64,000 bases of DNA from Ruania alba (lineage in GTDB: Bacteria; Actinomycetota; Actinomycetes; Actinomycetales; Beutenbergiaceae): positions 1,550,001-1,614,000 of the forward strand of contig NZ_FNTX01000002.1 in assembly GCF_900105765.1 (NCBI RefSeq). Direction: 5' to 3'. The number at the start of each line of letters is the position of its first letter. The stretch's first letter is position 1. The notes under the pieces are model-generated. The model worked only from the letters and a program-made list of their open reading frames with translations. It ran no database searches and was not told the DNA's origin. Of this stretch, positions 10,209 through 19,206 are shown in pieces. The translations under genes were made by a program, and so were the position numbers.

Positions 10209-11726
10209 ATGCCGATCACTCACGAGGTCCGGCCACGCACGAGCGCGGACGGCCTGCCGCGTTCGGAGCAGCTCGCCTGGAAGCTCGCCGAACTGGCCGC
10301 CGACCCCGCGCCGGTGCCGAGCGATGTGGTGGACATGGTGATCAACCGGATCATCGACAACGCCGCCGTAGCTACCGCCTCGTTGCTCCGGGAACCGGTG
10401 GTGGCGGCTCGGGCGCAGGCTCTCGCGCACCCGTACTCGGCCGGAGCGTGCGTCGTCGGGCGCAGCCCCGAGCTGCGGGTCAGCCCGGAGTGGGCCGCCT
10501 GGGCGAACGGGGTGGCGGTGCGTGAGCTGGACTACCACGACACCTTCCTCGCCGCCGATTACTCCCACCCGGGTGACAACATTCCCCCGATCCTTGCCGT
10601 GGCTCAGCATGTCGGAGCAGACGGCGCCTCGCTGGCCCGGGCGATCACCGTCGCCTACGAGATCCAAGTGAGCCTCGTCACGGCGATCAGCCTGCACAAG
10701 CACAAGATCGACCACATTGCCCACCTCGGTCCCAGCGCCGCCGCCGGGATCGGCACGCTGCTCGGCCTGGACACCACCACGATCTTCCAGGCGATCGGGC
10801 AAGCTCTGCACACGTGCACCGCGACCCGGCAGTCGCGCAAGGGGCAGATCTCCTCGTGGAAGGCGTACGCCCCGGCGTTCGCCGGCAAGGTGGCCGTGGA
10901 GTCGGTAGACCGTGCGATGCGCGGGCAGAGCGCACCGGAACCGATCTATGAGGGAGAGGACGGTGTGATCGCCTGGCTGCTCGACGGCCCCGAGGCGCGC
11001 TATCAGGTCACCCTGCCCGCCCCCGGGGAGGCGAAGACCGGAATCCTGCGCACGTACACCAAGGAGCACTCGGCCGAGTACCAGTCCCAGGCGCTCATCG
11101 ACCTGGCCCGCCGCCTGCACCGCACGCACCCGGAGTTGACCGACCCGAAGAACGTGGCCTCGATCGTGATCCACACCAGCCACCACACCCACTATGTGAT
11201 CGGCTCGGGAGCGAACGATCCGCAGAAGTACGACCCGAGTGCAAGCCGGGAGACCCTGGACCACTCCATCCCCTACATCGTGGCCGTCGCTCTCCAGGAC
11301 GGCGCCTGGCACCACGAGACCTCCTACGCTCCTGAACGGGCCCGCCGGGCGGACACGGTCGAACTGTGGCGCACGATCACCACTGCGGAGGACCCCGAGT
11401 GGACCCGGAGATATCACAGCGAGGACCCGGCCGAAAAAGCCTTCGGTGGCCGGATGAAGATCACGCTCACCGATGGGCGCACCCTCACCGAGGAGATCGC
11501 GATGGCTGATGCGCATCCGTTGGGGGCGCGCCCGTTCGCGCGTGCTCAGTACGTGGAGAAGTTCCGCATGCTTGCCGACGGCGTCGCTGAGCCTGAGGAG
11601 GCCGCTCGCTTTCTCGAGCTGGTCCAGCGGCTGCCCGAGCTCAGTGCCGAGGAGGTGGTCGGCCTCACCGTGACCGCCCGACCCGGACTGCTCGGGACGG
11701 TGCGCAACCCGAAGGGGCTGTTTTAG
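10209..11726 (+). CDS. prpD: 2-methylcitrate dehydratase
   Basis: Dehydrates 2-methylcitrate to 2-methyl-cis-aconitate in the propionyl-CoA breakdown cycle. 505 aa from ATG 10209 with GGAAGG six bases upstream; upstream in-frame starts lack an SD. It is a MmgE/PrpD family member over its whole length: [13 protein letters not shown] near the start, [19 protein letters not shown] at about 115-135, [18 protein letters not shown] at about 215-232. First gene of prpD-prpB-prpC; prpB starts immediately after its stop. No PrpR-type regulator is adjacent. Confidence 0.95.
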   Translation: MPITHEVRPRTSADGLPRSEQLAWKLAELAADPAPVPSDVVDMVINRIIDNAAVATASLLREPVVAARAQALAHPYSAGACVVGRSPELRVSPEWAAWANGVAVRELDYHDTFLAADYSHPGDNIPPILAVAQHVGADGASLARAITVAYEIQVSLVTAISLHKHKIDHIAHLGPSAAAGIGTLLGLDTTTIFQAIGQALHTCTATRQSRKGQISSWKAYAPAFAGKVAVESVDRAMRGQSAPEPIYEGEDGVIAWLLDGPEARYQVTLPAPGEAKTGILRTYTKEHSAEYQSQALIDLARRLHRTHPELTDPKNVASIVIHTSHHTHYVIGSGANDPQKYDPSASRETLDHSIPYIVAVALQDGAWHHETSYAPERARRADTVELWRTITTAEDPEWTRRYHSEDPAEKAFGGRMKITLTDGRTLTEEIAMADAHPLGARPFARAQYVEKFRMLADGVAEPEEAARFLELVQRLPELSAEEVVGLTVTARPGLLGTVRNPKGLF

Positions 11727-12617
11727 ATGCTGCACGCCCGGAGCACACCGGCGGCCAAGCGGGCCCGACTGCGGGCGGACCTGGCCGAGGGGCGCCTGCT
11801 GCGGTTTCCCGGTGCGCTCAACCCGCTCAGCGCCCGGCTCATCGCCGAGAAGGGGTTCGACGGGGTGTACGTGTCCGGGGCGGTGCTCGCCGCTGACCTC
11901 GGCCTTCCGGATATCGGCCTGACCACTCTCACCGAGGTGGCCACCCGGTCCGGCCAGGTCGCGCGGATGACGGACCTGCCCACGCTCGTCGATGCCGACA
12001 CCGGCTTCGGTGAGCCGTTGAACCTCGCCCGTACGGTGCAGAGCCTGGAGGACGCCGGACTGGCCGGCTGTCACATCGAGGATCAGGTCAACCCCAAGCG
12101 GTGCGGCCACCTGGAGGGCAAGGCCGTGGTGGACCTCCCCGCGGCCGTCCAACGGATCGAGGCGGCTGTGAAAGCCCGGCGGGACCCGGACTTCCTGCTG
12201 ATGGCCCGCACCGACGTGCGTGCCTTGGACGGGGTGCGAGCCGCCGTCGACCGGGCGAAGGCCTACGTGGATGCCGGGGCGGACGCCATCTTCGCCGAGG
12301 CGATGCGCGATCAGCGTGAGTTCGAGGCGATCGCCTCGGCGATCGACATGCCGGTGCTCGCGAACATGACCGAGTTCGGCAAGTCCGAGCTGCTCACCAC
12401 CGATCAGCTCGCCGATGCGGGGGTACAGATCGTGATCTACCCGGTCACCCTGTTCCGGCTGGCCATGGGTGCCGCCGAGGCTGGGCTGGACGAGCTTGCC
12501 GCCGCGGGGACCCAGGCGGGCCTCGTGGACCGGATGCAGACCCGCAGCCGCCTGTACGAACTGGTGGACTACGACGGGTACGAGGCGTTCGACTCGTCCG
12601 TCTACCGCGGCCCCTGA
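11727..12617 (+). CDS. prpB: Methylisocitrate lyase
   Basis: Cleaves 2-methylisocitrate to succinate and pyruvate. 296 aa, ATG 11727 directly abutting the prpD TAG. The isocitrate lyase/PEP mutase fold is clear: DGVYVSGAVLAADLGLPDIGL, metal-binding DADTGFGEP (about residues 90-98), and the catalytic loop PKRCGHLEGK (about 126-135), where Cys-Gly-His carries the active-site cysteine. Length is typical. Middle gene of the operon. Confidence 0.96.
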   Translation: MLHARSTPAAKRARLRADLAEGRLLRFPGALNPLSARLIAEKGFDGVYVSGAVLAADLGLPDIGLTTLTEVATRSGQVARMTDLPTLVDADTGFGEPLNLARTVQSLEDAGLAGCHIEDQVNPKRCGHLEGKAVVDLPAAVQRIEAAVKARRDPDFLLMARTDVRALDGVRAAVDRAKAYVDAGADAIFAEAMRDQREFEAIASAIDMPVLANMTEFGKSELLTTDQLADAGVQIVIYPVTLFRLAMGAAEAGLDELAAAGTQAGLVDRMQTRSRLYELVDYDGYEAFDSSVYRGP

Positions 12618-12646
12618 GAGGTTGTTCCGCCGACGAAGGAGGAAGC

Positions 12647-13780
12647 ATGACCGAGACACCGATCCACAAGGGACTGGCCGGCGTGGTGGTGGACACCACC
12701 GCGATCTCCAAGGTCAACCCGGACACCAACTCGCTGCTCTACCGCGGCTATCCGGTGCAGGATCTGGCCGCGCACTGCTCGTTCGAGGAGGTCGCCTACC
12801 TGCTCTGGCACGGTGAGCTGCCCAGCCCGGACCAGTTGGCCGAGATGGAGAAGCTCGAGCGTTCCCTCCGGCCGCTCGATGCACGCACGAAGACGCTCAT
12901 CGACGCCCTGCCGACGACGGCCCATCCGATGGATGTGGTGCGCACCGCCGTCAGTCAGCTGGGTACCTTCGACGACACGCTGCTGCAACCGGAGGGGCTG
13001 ACCGACCGCACCCTGAACGAGGGGCGTGCGATGTATCTGTTCGCGCAGCTCCCGGCGATCGTGGCCTACGATCAGCGCCGCCGCCGCGGTGAGGACCTCA
13101 TCGAACCGCGTGATGATCTGGGGTACTCGGCGAACTTCCTCTGGATGACCTTCGGCAGTGAGCCGGCGCCGGCGGTGGAGCAGGCCTTCAACGTCTCGAT
13201 GATCTTGTACGCCGAGCACTCCTTCAACGCGTCCACATTCACTGCGCGGGTGGTCACGTCCACGTTGTCGGACCTGTACTCCGCGGTTACCGGGGCGATC
13301 GGAGCGCTTAAGGGGCCGCTGCACGGCGGCGCGAACGAGGCAGTGATGGCCGTGTTCGGTGAGATCGGCACCGCCGACCGCGCCGATGACTGGCTCGAGG
13401 CCGCCCTCGCTGAGAAGCGCAAGATCATGGGCTTCGGGCACCGGGTCTACAAGCACGGCGATTCCCGCGTACCCACGATGAAGGCGGTGCTGGACGACCT
13501 GGTCGAGCATGCCGGCCGGCGGGACCTGGGTGACCTCTACGACGCCCTCGAGCAGGCGATGACGTCCCGCAAGAACATCCTGCCGAACCTCGATTACCCG
13601 GCCGGCCCCGCCTACCACCTGATGGGCTTCGACACCGCGACCTTCACGCCGCTGTTCGTCGCCTCCCGGGTGACCGGGTGGACCGCCCACATCATGGAGC
13701 AGCTCGAGTCCAACTCCCTGATCCGGCCGTTGAGCGAGTATGTGGGCCCGGATCAGCGGGAGGTGCCTGCCCGCCCCTGA
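12647..13780 (+). CDS. prpC: 2-methylcitrate synthase / citrate synthase
   Basis: Condenses propionyl-CoA with oxaloacetate. 377 aa from ATG 12647, with AAGGAGGAA a few bases upstream. Catalytic motifs are YAEHSFNAST (His), PLHGGANEAVM (His) and KIMGFGHRVYKHGD; the terminal Asp region is FVASRVTGW. Short citrate synthases of this size in actinobacterial prp operons act as 2-methylcitrate synthases, often with residual citrate synthase activity; context with prpD and prpB decides the call. Palindromic repeat copy 3 follows 27 bp after the stop. Confidence 0.94.
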   Translation: MTETPIHKGLAGVVVDTTAISKVNPDTNSLLYRGYPVQDLAAHCSFEEVAYLLWHGELPSPDQLAEMEKLERSLRPLDARTKTLIDALPTTAHPMDVVRTAVSQLGTFDDTLLQPEGLTDRTLNEGRAMYLFAQLPAIVAYDQRRRRGEDLIEPRDDLGYSANFLWMTFGSEPAPAVEQAFNVSMILYAEHSFNASTFTARVVTSTLSDLYSAVTGAIGALKGPLHGGANEAVMAVFGEIGTADRADDWLEAALAEKRKIMGFGHRVYKHGDSRVPTMKAVLDDLVEHAGRRDLGDLYDALEQAMTSRKNILPNLDYPAGPAYHLMGFDTATFTPLFVASRVTGWTAHIMEQLESNSLIRPLSEYVGPDQREVPARP

Positions 13781-13807
13781 CCCCTGCCCGCTCCGCCCCT
13801 GACCCCG

Positions 13808-13867
13808 GCCGAACGCAACGTTGTGCGGCGGCAACCGCTTGTCGGGCCGCACAGGGTTGCGTTCGGC
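13808..13867. repeat. 60-bp palindromic repeat, copy 3
   Basis: Arms 13808-13829 and 13846-13867, 16-base loop. Core CGAACGCAAC / GTTGCGTTCG; two adjacent mismatches in the stem. It follows prpC and precedes the DAHP synthase leader region. Confidence 0.78.
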
Positions 13868-13956
13868 GATCAGGGGGGCCAGGGCGCCCTGGGCCCTGGG
13901 CCCTGCGCCCGACACCCGACGCCCTGCGCCTGTGGGGTTGGTGTATGGTCGCTGCC

Positions 13957-14013
13957 ATGCATTCGGTTCGTTGGTATTGGTTTGCGTCGGCTCCGGCCGC
14001 CGCGACCTGCTGA
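13957..14013 (+). CDS. Aromatic amino acid leader peptide
   Basis: An 18-codon ORF, MHSVRWYWFASAPAAATC, with Trp-Tyr-Trp-Phe in codons 6-9, ends at TGA 14011-14013, 113 bp before the DAHP synthase ATG. Four consecutive aromatic codons in such a short peptide upstream of the first enzyme of aromatic biosynthesis are the hallmark of ribosome-mediated attenuation. There is no SD, but a TATGGT -10-like hexamer at 13944-13949 would start RNA at or next to the ATG, so the peptide is probably read from a leaderless transcript, as is common in actinobacteria (inference). Confidence 0.8.
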   Translation: MHSVRWYWFASAPAAATC

Positions 14014-14089
14014 CGCGCGCGACCGGAGCCGACCAGGGCGTGGACCATGAGGTCCGCGCCCTTCGCCATTGAGGCGGGCGCTCCGGAGC
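13986..14089 (+). promoter_or_regulatory. Transcription attenuator of DAHP synthase gene
   Basis: Hairpin A pairs GTCGGCTCCGG (13986-13996) with 14023-14033; its left arm starts five bases after the Phe codon, so a ribosome stalled on the aromatic codons would cover it. Hairpin B at 14036-14061 is GGGCG-T-GGACC, ATGA loop, GGTCC-G-CGCCC, followed by TTCGCC: terminator-like. A second GCTCCGG copy at 14080-14086 can pair with the freed right arm CCGGAGC (14023-14029), enclosing and competing with hairpin B. This offers two exclusive folds. The switch logic is inferred from sequence only. Confidence 0.65.
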
Positions 14090-14126
14090 ATCGGTGAGTT
14101 CGCCTCCACACCGTGAGGAACCACTG

Positions 14127-15221
14127 ATGACCACCACTCCCACCGCCGAGCGCACGGACGCCAGCACCGGCGACCTGCGGGTGCGCCGGATGGACCCGCT
14201 GCCCACCCCCGGTGAGGTGCTCGCCGAACTGCCACTGCCCACTGCGGCAGCCGAACTCGTGGCCAGCGCCCGGGCCGACGCCGCCGATGTGCTCGCAGGT
14301 GCCGACGACCGGCTGCTGGTGATGGTCGGACCGTGCAGCGTGCACGACCCTGCCGCCGCCATCGAGTACGCCCACCGACTGGCCGGCGCTGCCGAGAGCT
14401 ACGCCGACGACCTGGTGCTGGTGATGCGGGTCTACTTCGAAAAGCCCCGCACCACCACCGGGTGGAAGGGCCTCATCAACGATCCCGGGCTAGACGGCTC
14501 CTACGACATTCCCCGGGGCCTTCGCCTGGCGCGGCAGGTGCTGCTGGACGTGCTCGCCGCAGGCGTGCCCGCCGGGTGCGAGTTCCTGGAGACTACCTCC
14601 CCGCAGTACATCGCCGACACTGTCAGCTACGGCGCGATCGGCGCCCGCACGGTGGAGTCGCAAGTGCACCGCCAGCTGGCCTCCGGGCTTTCCATGCCAG
14701 TGGGGTTCAAGAACTCCTCCGACGGCGATGTGCAGGTGGCCGTGGACGCGTGCGTGGCCGCTGCCGCACCGCAGGCGTTCCTGGGCGTGGACACGCAGGC
14801 CCGGGCGGCGCTCGTGGAGACCGCGGGCAACCCGGACTCGCACGTGATCCTGCGCGGTGGGCGCCGCGGACCGAACTACGCCCCCGAGCACGTCCGCGCT
14901 GCCGCGGAGAAGCTCACTGCGGTGGGCCGTGCCGGGGTGATGGTGGACGCCAGTCACGGCAATTCTGGCAAGGACCATGTGCGACAGGCACAGGTGGCCG
15001 CCGAGATCGCCGAGGCCGTTGCCGCGGGGGAGACCGCCGTGGCCGGGGTGATGCTGGAGAGCTTCCTCGTGGAAGGACGGCAGGAGCCTGCACCGAGTGG
15101 TCTGGTCTACGGGCAGTCGGTCACCGACGCCTGCATGTCCTGGGAGGTGACCGAAGGCGTGCTGGAGCAGCTCGCGGCCGCTGCACGGACGCGCCGAGGT
15201 GCGCTCCGCCGTCGGGCATAG
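14127..15221 (+). CDS. aroF: 3-deoxy-7-phosphoheptulonate synthase (class I)
   Basis: Joins phosphoenolpyruvate and erythrose 4-phosphate, the committed step to chorismate. 364 aa from ATG 14127, GAGGAA six bases upstream; a GTG at 14094 is possible but has no SD. Motifs are MVGPCSVHDPAAAIEYA (about 73-89), YFEKPRTTTGWKGL (about 104-117), MPVGFKNSSDGD and VDASHGNSGKDH. This is the class I (AroFGH) type, not the plant-like class II enzyme, which actinobacteria often have in addition. The upstream leader peptide with Trp, Tyr and Phe codons predicts control by aromatic amino acid supply. Palindromic repeat copy 4 begins 8 bp after the stop. Confidence 0.96.
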   Translation: MTTTPTAERTDASTGDLRVRRMDPLPTPGEVLAELPLPTAAAELVASARADAADVLAGADDRLLVMVGPCSVHDPAAAIEYAHRLAGAAESYADDLVLVMRVYFEKPRTTTGWKGLINDPGLDGSYDIPRGLRLARQVLLDVLAAGVPAGCEFLETTSPQYIADTVSYGAIGARTVESQVHRQLASGLSMPVGFKNSSDGDVQVAVDACVAAAAPQAFLGVDTQARAALVETAGNPDSHVILRGGRRGPNYAPEHVRAAAEKLTAVGRAGVMVDASHGNSGKDHVRQAQVAAEIAEAVAAGETAVAGVMLESFLVEGRQEPAPSGLVYGQSVTDACMSWEVTEGVLEQLAAAARTRRGALRRRA

Positions 15222-15228
15222 CACACCC

Positions 15229-15288
15229 GCCGAGCGCAACCTGGTGCGGCGAAGATGGCACCGAACGCCGCACCAGGTTGCGCTCGGC
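15229..15288. repeat. 60-bp palindromic repeat, copy 4 (perfect stem)
   Basis: Arms 15229-15250 and 15267-15288 pair perfectly over 22 bp with a 16-base loop. Both arms carry CCTGGTG where the other copies have CCTTGTG, so the change is matched on both sides. It lies between the DAHP synthase and SnoaL-like genes. Confidence 0.85.
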
Positions 15289-15367
15289 AGGCCGGGGCAG
15301 AGGTTGCGGGGTTGGCTCACCTCGATACGCTGCGGCTGACGTAGTGATGCCCCGGAGGAGTACCGCC

Positions 15368-15697
15368 ATGACCGCAGTGTCCGTGCCCGAACCTGTCGGC
15401 TCGTTCATCGAGACCGTCAACGCCCACGACGAGAACGGCTTTCTGGAGGCCTTCACCACGGACGGCTTCGTGGACGACTGGGGCCGGGTCTTCACGGGCC
15501 GCGACCAGATCAAGGGCTGGAGCGACAAGGAGTTCATCGGAGCGACCGGGGTGCTGACCCCAACCTCGGTGACCGTGGACGGCGACCTGATCACCGTGGT
15601 GGGCGACTGGCGCAGCACCCACGCCAACGGGTTGTCCCGCTTCGAGTTCCGGGTCTCCGGGGACCAGCTGGCCTCGATGACCATTCGCGAGGGCTGA
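15368..15697 (+). CDS. SnoaL/NTF2-like protein
   Basis: 109 aa from ATG 15368 with GGAGGAG eight bases upstream. A small alpha+beta cone fold is suggested by ETVNAHDENGFLEAFTTDGFVDDWGRVFTGRDQI and the later strands FEFRVSGDQLASMTI, a typical nuclear-transport-factor-2/SnoaL pattern. Members include cyclases, isomerases and many proteins of unknown role. No catalytic assignment is possible here. It stands alone between palindromic repeat copy 4 and the LtrA gene. Confidence 0.8.
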   Translation: MTAVSVPEPVGSFIETVNAHDENGFLEAFTTDGFVDDWGRVFTGRDQIKGWSDKEFIGATGVLTPTSVTVDGDLITVVGDWRSTHANGLSRFEFRVSGDQLASMTIREG

Positions 15698-15766
15698 TCG
15701 GCGGCGCACCCGCGCCGAGCCCCACCGTTCCCGCCCCACGTGCGGCCACTTCCGGAGGTTGCCCTG

Positions 15767-16906
15767 ATGTCCGTGCTCGCTCGCCCGCAGTCGCGCCGCT
15801 CCGAGGTCGGTCCCGCTGAGCTGTTCTTCGACCTCGTGTACGTCTTCGCGATCATCCAGCTCTCCCACCTGCTCCTCCACCACCTCTCTTGGCAGGGCGC
15901 CGCGGAGACGGTGATTGTGTTCGCCGCGCTCTGGTGGGGCTGGAACTACACCGCCTGGGCGATGAACTGGCTCGATCCCCGGCGTACCGGCGTGCACCTG
16001 TTCACCGGGGTGCTGATGCTCGCCTCGCTTGCGATGGCGGTGGCGATCCCGCACGCGTTCGGTGACAAGGCGTGGCTGTTCGTGGCCGGCTACCTGGTGG
16101 CCGGGGTGCTCCGCCCGGTGGTGATGATGGTGGTCTACCGGGGCCAGCAGCTCGCCACCAACTACCGGATGCTGCTGCTGTGGACGCTCGGGGCGGGCGT
16201 CTTCTGGGTGGCGGGGGTGTTCGTCGAGCCGAACCTGCGGCTGTGGATCTGGTTGCTGGCGGTGCTGATCGACTACGCGGCACCGGCGGCGAACTTCCGC
16301 GTGCCGGGCGTGGGCGCGGCGCCGATGCACCTGTGGGACACCGACGCCGAGCACCTCGCCGAACGCAACCGCCTGGTCTTCATCATCGCGCTGGGGGAGT
16401 CCATCCTGCTGATGGGTGGCGCGGTCGTGGACGCCGGGGACCTCACCGGAGGGCTCGCGCTGAGCCTGCTGCTCGGCTTCGCAGGCCTGTTCGTGCTGTG
16501 GTGGAACTACTTCGCGCTCGCCGGCCATGAGGTGGAGGGGGCGAGGAGCACGACGGCGGCCCTGCGCTCCGCTTTCGCGTACGCCCACGCGTTCATGGTG
16601 CTGGGTGCGATCCTGTTCGCCGTCTCCGTGGAGTTGCGGCTCTCCCACGAGCACCTCACCCCGACGGTGGTGATCGTGACCGTGGCCGGTCCGCTGGTGT
16701 ATCTGGTGGGCAACCTGCTCTACCTCGGCTCGCGATTCGGACGACTGGCCCGGTCCCGGTTCGTGGCGATGGCGGCGCTGGTGCTGATCGGAGTGGTGGG
16801 TGTGCTCACTGCGGAGCAGTTCCCGCCCCTGCTGCTGAGCCTGTCCGTGCTCGCCGTCACCGGGGGCCTGGCCGCGCTGACGGCGTACAGTCGCCGCTCT
16901 GGCTGA
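15767..16906 (+). CDS. Low temperature requirement protein A (LtrA) family
   Basis: 379 aa from ATG 15767 with GGAGG nine bases upstream. The N-terminal signature SEVGPAELFFDLVYVFAIIQLSHLL is followed by about ten or eleven hydrophobic segments, with FIIALGESIL at about residues 204-213, both diagnostic of LtrA. The family is named for a Listeria gene needed for growth in the cold; biochemical function is unknown. A membrane location is certain. It ends towards the NUDIX gene, with palindromic repeat copy 5 between. Confidence 0.9.
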   Translation: MSVLARPQSRRSEVGPAELFFDLVYVFAIIQLSHLLLHHLSWQGAAETVIVFAALWWGWNYTAWAMNWLDPRRTGVHLFTGVLMLASLAMAVAIPHAFGDKAWLFVAGYLVAGVLRPVVMMVVYRGQQLATNYRMLLLWTLGAGVFWVAGVFVEPNLRLWIWLLAVLIDYAAPAANFRVPGVGAAPMHLWDTDAEHLAERNRLVFIIALGESILLMGGAVVDAGDLTGGLALSLLLGFAGLFVLWWNYFALAGHEVEGARSTTAALRSAFAYAHAFMVLGAILFAVSVELRLSHEHLTPTVVIVTVAGPLVYLVGNLLYLGSRFGRLARSRFVAMAALVLIGVVGVLTAEQFPPLLLSLSVLAVTGGLAALTAYSRRSG

Positions 16907-16939
16907 CCGGACTGCCTGCGCTGCGCCCCCACCCCGCAT

Positions 16940-16999
16940 TCCGAACGCAGGGTTATGCGGCATCCGCCACGGCCGATGCCGCACAACCCTGCGTTCGGC
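16940..16999. repeat. 60-bp palindromic repeat, copy 5 (variant core)
   Basis: Arms 16941-16964 and 16975-16998 pair over 24 bp with one mismatch. The core is CGAACGCAGGGTT[A/G]TGCGG: where other copies have AACC both arms here carry AGGG/CCCT, a matched change. It lies between the convergent LtrA and NUDIX genes. Confidence 0.8.
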
Positions 17000-17003
17000 G
17001 CGA

Positions 17004-17483
17004 TCAGCGGATGAAGCGGGGCCCGACGGCCGGGTCGTAGCCGAGAGCGTCGGCGATGCGCTGGCGGGACGTCTCTTGCAGGTCCTCCGGGAGGCCGTCC
17101 GGCCGGAACCAACCCACCTCGAGGGACTCGTCGTCGCCCACCCGCGCCTGGCCGGAGCGGTAGCGGCACAGGAAGGTCAGATCCAGGTAGCTCGCCCGGT
17201 CCCCGTTCGGGTAGGTGATCTCCTCGCCACTGTGCACGGACACCAACGACTCGACCTCGGCGTGGATCCCGGTCTCCTCGGCCACCTCCCGGACTGCGGC
17301 GACGGCGGGCTGCTCGCCCGGGTCGAGGATGCCGCTGACCACGGCCCACCGGCCGGTGTCGGTGCGCCGTCCGAGCAGGATCCGCCCGTCAGGATCGACC
17401 ACCACCGCACTCACGCCGGAGAGCCACAACGGTGCCGTGCCCACGTGGCGGCGCAACTCGAGAACGAAGTCGGGGACTGGCAT
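17004..17483 (-). CDS. NUDIX hydrolase
   Basis: 159 aa from ATG 17483; the minus frame stays open much further upstream, but only as an antisense shadow of the permease. The NUDIX box is complete: GILDPGEQPAVAAVREVAEE followed by TGI (about residues 50-72). The flanking SGVSAVVVDPDGRILLGRR and EVGWFRPDGLPEDL are typical of the family. Substrate unknown: a nucleotide, ADP-ribose or similar pyrophosphate. Divergent from the uracil permease with about 100 bp between starts. Confidence 0.92.
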   Translation of the reverse strand: MPVPDFVLELRRHVGTAPLWLSGVSAVVVDPDGRILLGRRTDTGRWAVVSGILDPGEQPAVAAVREVAEETGIHAEVESLVSVHSGEEITYPNGDRASYLDLTFLCRYRSGQARVGDDESLEVGWFRPDGLPEDLQETSRQRIADALGYDPAVGPRFIR

Positions 17484-17582
17484 GGCCCGATCCTCGCACG
17501 CGTGCGCAGGCTCCCTCAGCCGCGCCGCTACGATTCCCGCGGGCCACGTGCGTGGCCGGACCGGCCGAGACGAGGGAGAACC

Positions 17583-18875
17583 GTGCCCAGCTGGACGCTG
17601 TACCGCGACGGGAAGACGATCGCACCGGGGGAGGTGGTGGCGCCGGGGCAACGACTGAGCTGGCCGCGCACCGTCGGCATCGGTGCCCAGCATGTGGTGG
17701 CCATGTTCGGTGCCACGTTCCTGGTGCCGCTCATCACCGGCTTCCCACCCGCCACCACCCTGTTCTTCTCCGCGATCGGCACCGCCGGGTTCCTGCTGAT
17801 CACCCGTGGGCGGGTGCCGAGCTACCTCGGCTCCTCGTTCGCCTTCATCGCACCGATCGGTGCGGCCACTGCCTCGCAGGGGATGGCCACTGCGCTTGGC
17901 GGCGTTCTCGTGGTCGGGGTGCTGCTTGCGCTGGTCGGCGTGGTGGTGCACCTGGCTGGCGCCCGCTGGATCGACGTGGTGATGCCGCCGATCGTCACCG
18001 GCACCATCGTGGCGCTGATCGGGCTGAACCTGGCCCCGGCCGCATGGGGGAACGTGCAGGCCGCCCCGGTGACGGCGATCGTCACCCTGGTCTCGATCGT
18101 CCTGATCACCGTGCTGTTCCGGGGCCTCTTGGGCCGGCTGGCGATCCTGCTGGGCGTGCTCGTGGGCTACCTGGTGGCGGTGCTGCGTGGGGAGGTCGAC
18201 TTCACCACGGTCACCGAGGCCGCGTGGGTGGGATTGCCGGAGTTCACCGCACCGCAGTTCGACGTGGCGGTGCTTGGGCTGTTCGTGCCGGTGGTGCTGG
18301 TGCTGATCGCCGAGAACGTCGGTCACGTGAAGTCGGTGGCGGCGATGACCGGGGAGAACCTCGACGGGGTGATGGGCAAGGCGCTGTTCGCCGATGGCCT
18401 GGCCACGACGCTCGCCGGTGCCGGTGGCGGCTCCGGAACCACCACCTACGCCGAGAACATCGGCGTGATGGCCGCCACCCGGGTGTATTCCACCGCCGCC
18501 TATGCTGTGGCCGCCGGGTTCGCACTGCTGCTCAGCCTCTCCCCGAAGTTCGGTCAGCTCGTAGCCACCGTGCCGCCCGGGGTGCTCGGCGGTGCGGCGA
18601 CCGTGCTGTACGGGATGATCGGTGTGCTCGGAGCGCGGATCTGGGTGCAGAACAAGGTCGACTTCTCCGACCCGGTGAACCTCACCACCGCCGGGATCGC
18701 GCTCGTGGTGGGTATCGCCAACTACACCTGGTCCGCCGGTGATCTGCTGTTCGAGGGCATCGCGCTGGGTACTGCCGCCGCCCTGGGCATCTATCACGTG
18801 ATGCGCACGGTGGCACGGTGGCGCGGAACCTCGGCAGAGCCGGTGAGCCCGGCGTCGGTTCCGGGCGCGGACTGA
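17583..18875 (+). CDS. uraA: Uracil-xanthine permease (NCS2 family)
   Basis: 430 aa from GTG 17583, with GAGGGAGAA just upstream. Starts PSWTLYRDGKTIAPGEVVAPGQRLSWPRTVGIGAQHVVAMFGATFLVP, split here by family blocks: the GAQHVVAMFGAT region is the first NCS2 signature and VLIAENVGHVKSV with GGSGTTTYAENIGVM (about 275-325) is the substrate/proton site. About 14 hydrophobic segments. Uracil is the likeliest substrate from the UraA-like motif, but xanthine or other bases are possible. No pyr genes or regulator beside it. Confidence 0.92.
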   Translation: MPSWTLYRDGKTIAPGEVVAPGQRLSWPRTVGIGAQHVVAMFGATFLVPLITGFPPATTLFFSAIGTAGFLLITRGRVPSYLGSSFAFIAPIGAATASQGMATALGGVLVVGVLLALVGVVVHLAGARWIDVVMPPIVTGTIVALIGLNLAPAAWGNVQAAPVTAIVTLVSIVLITVLFRGLLGRLAILLGVLVGYLVAVLRGEVDFTTVTEAAWVGLPEFTAPQFDVAVLGLFVPVVLVLIAENVGHVKSVAAMTGENLDGVMGKALFADGLATTLAGAGGGSGTTTYAENIGVMAATRVYSTAAYAVAAGFALLLSLSPKFGQLVATVPPGVLGGAATVLYGMIGVLGARIWVQNKVDFSDPVNLTTAGIALVVGIANYTWSAGDLLFEGIALGTAAALGIYHVMRTVARWRGTSAEPVSPASVPGAD

Positions 18876-18953
18876 CCCAGGTCACGCGTGAATGAAATCT
18901 GGGTGACAGGAGCCGTCGCTCGCTAGGGCGAGCTCCTCGGCAAATCCTGGCAA

Positions 18954-19088
<135 letters not shown>

Positions 19089-19206
19089 GTGCAGCCTGGC
19101 CAGGATAGCGGAGCGAACCCCTCGGAGCGAAACTCGCGGTGTGGGCGCAGTCACACCCGGCCATGGGGTGCGCTCAGATCCGCACCCTGGTGCGGCTGGT
19201 GCGATC

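Noticed and set aside
13678-14013. 111-codon frame ending at the leader peptide stop
   Set aside because: Begins inside prpC and crosses the palindrome; only its last 18 codons, from ATG 13957, make sense as a leader peptide.
6218-16999. CRISPR array from repeated sequences
   Set aside because: Repeats are inverted, kilobases apart and without regular spacers or cas genes.
17484-18797. Extension of the NUDIX gene to about 597 residues
   Set aside because: The extra part is antisense to the uracil permease; ATG 17483 gives the normal NUDIX length.
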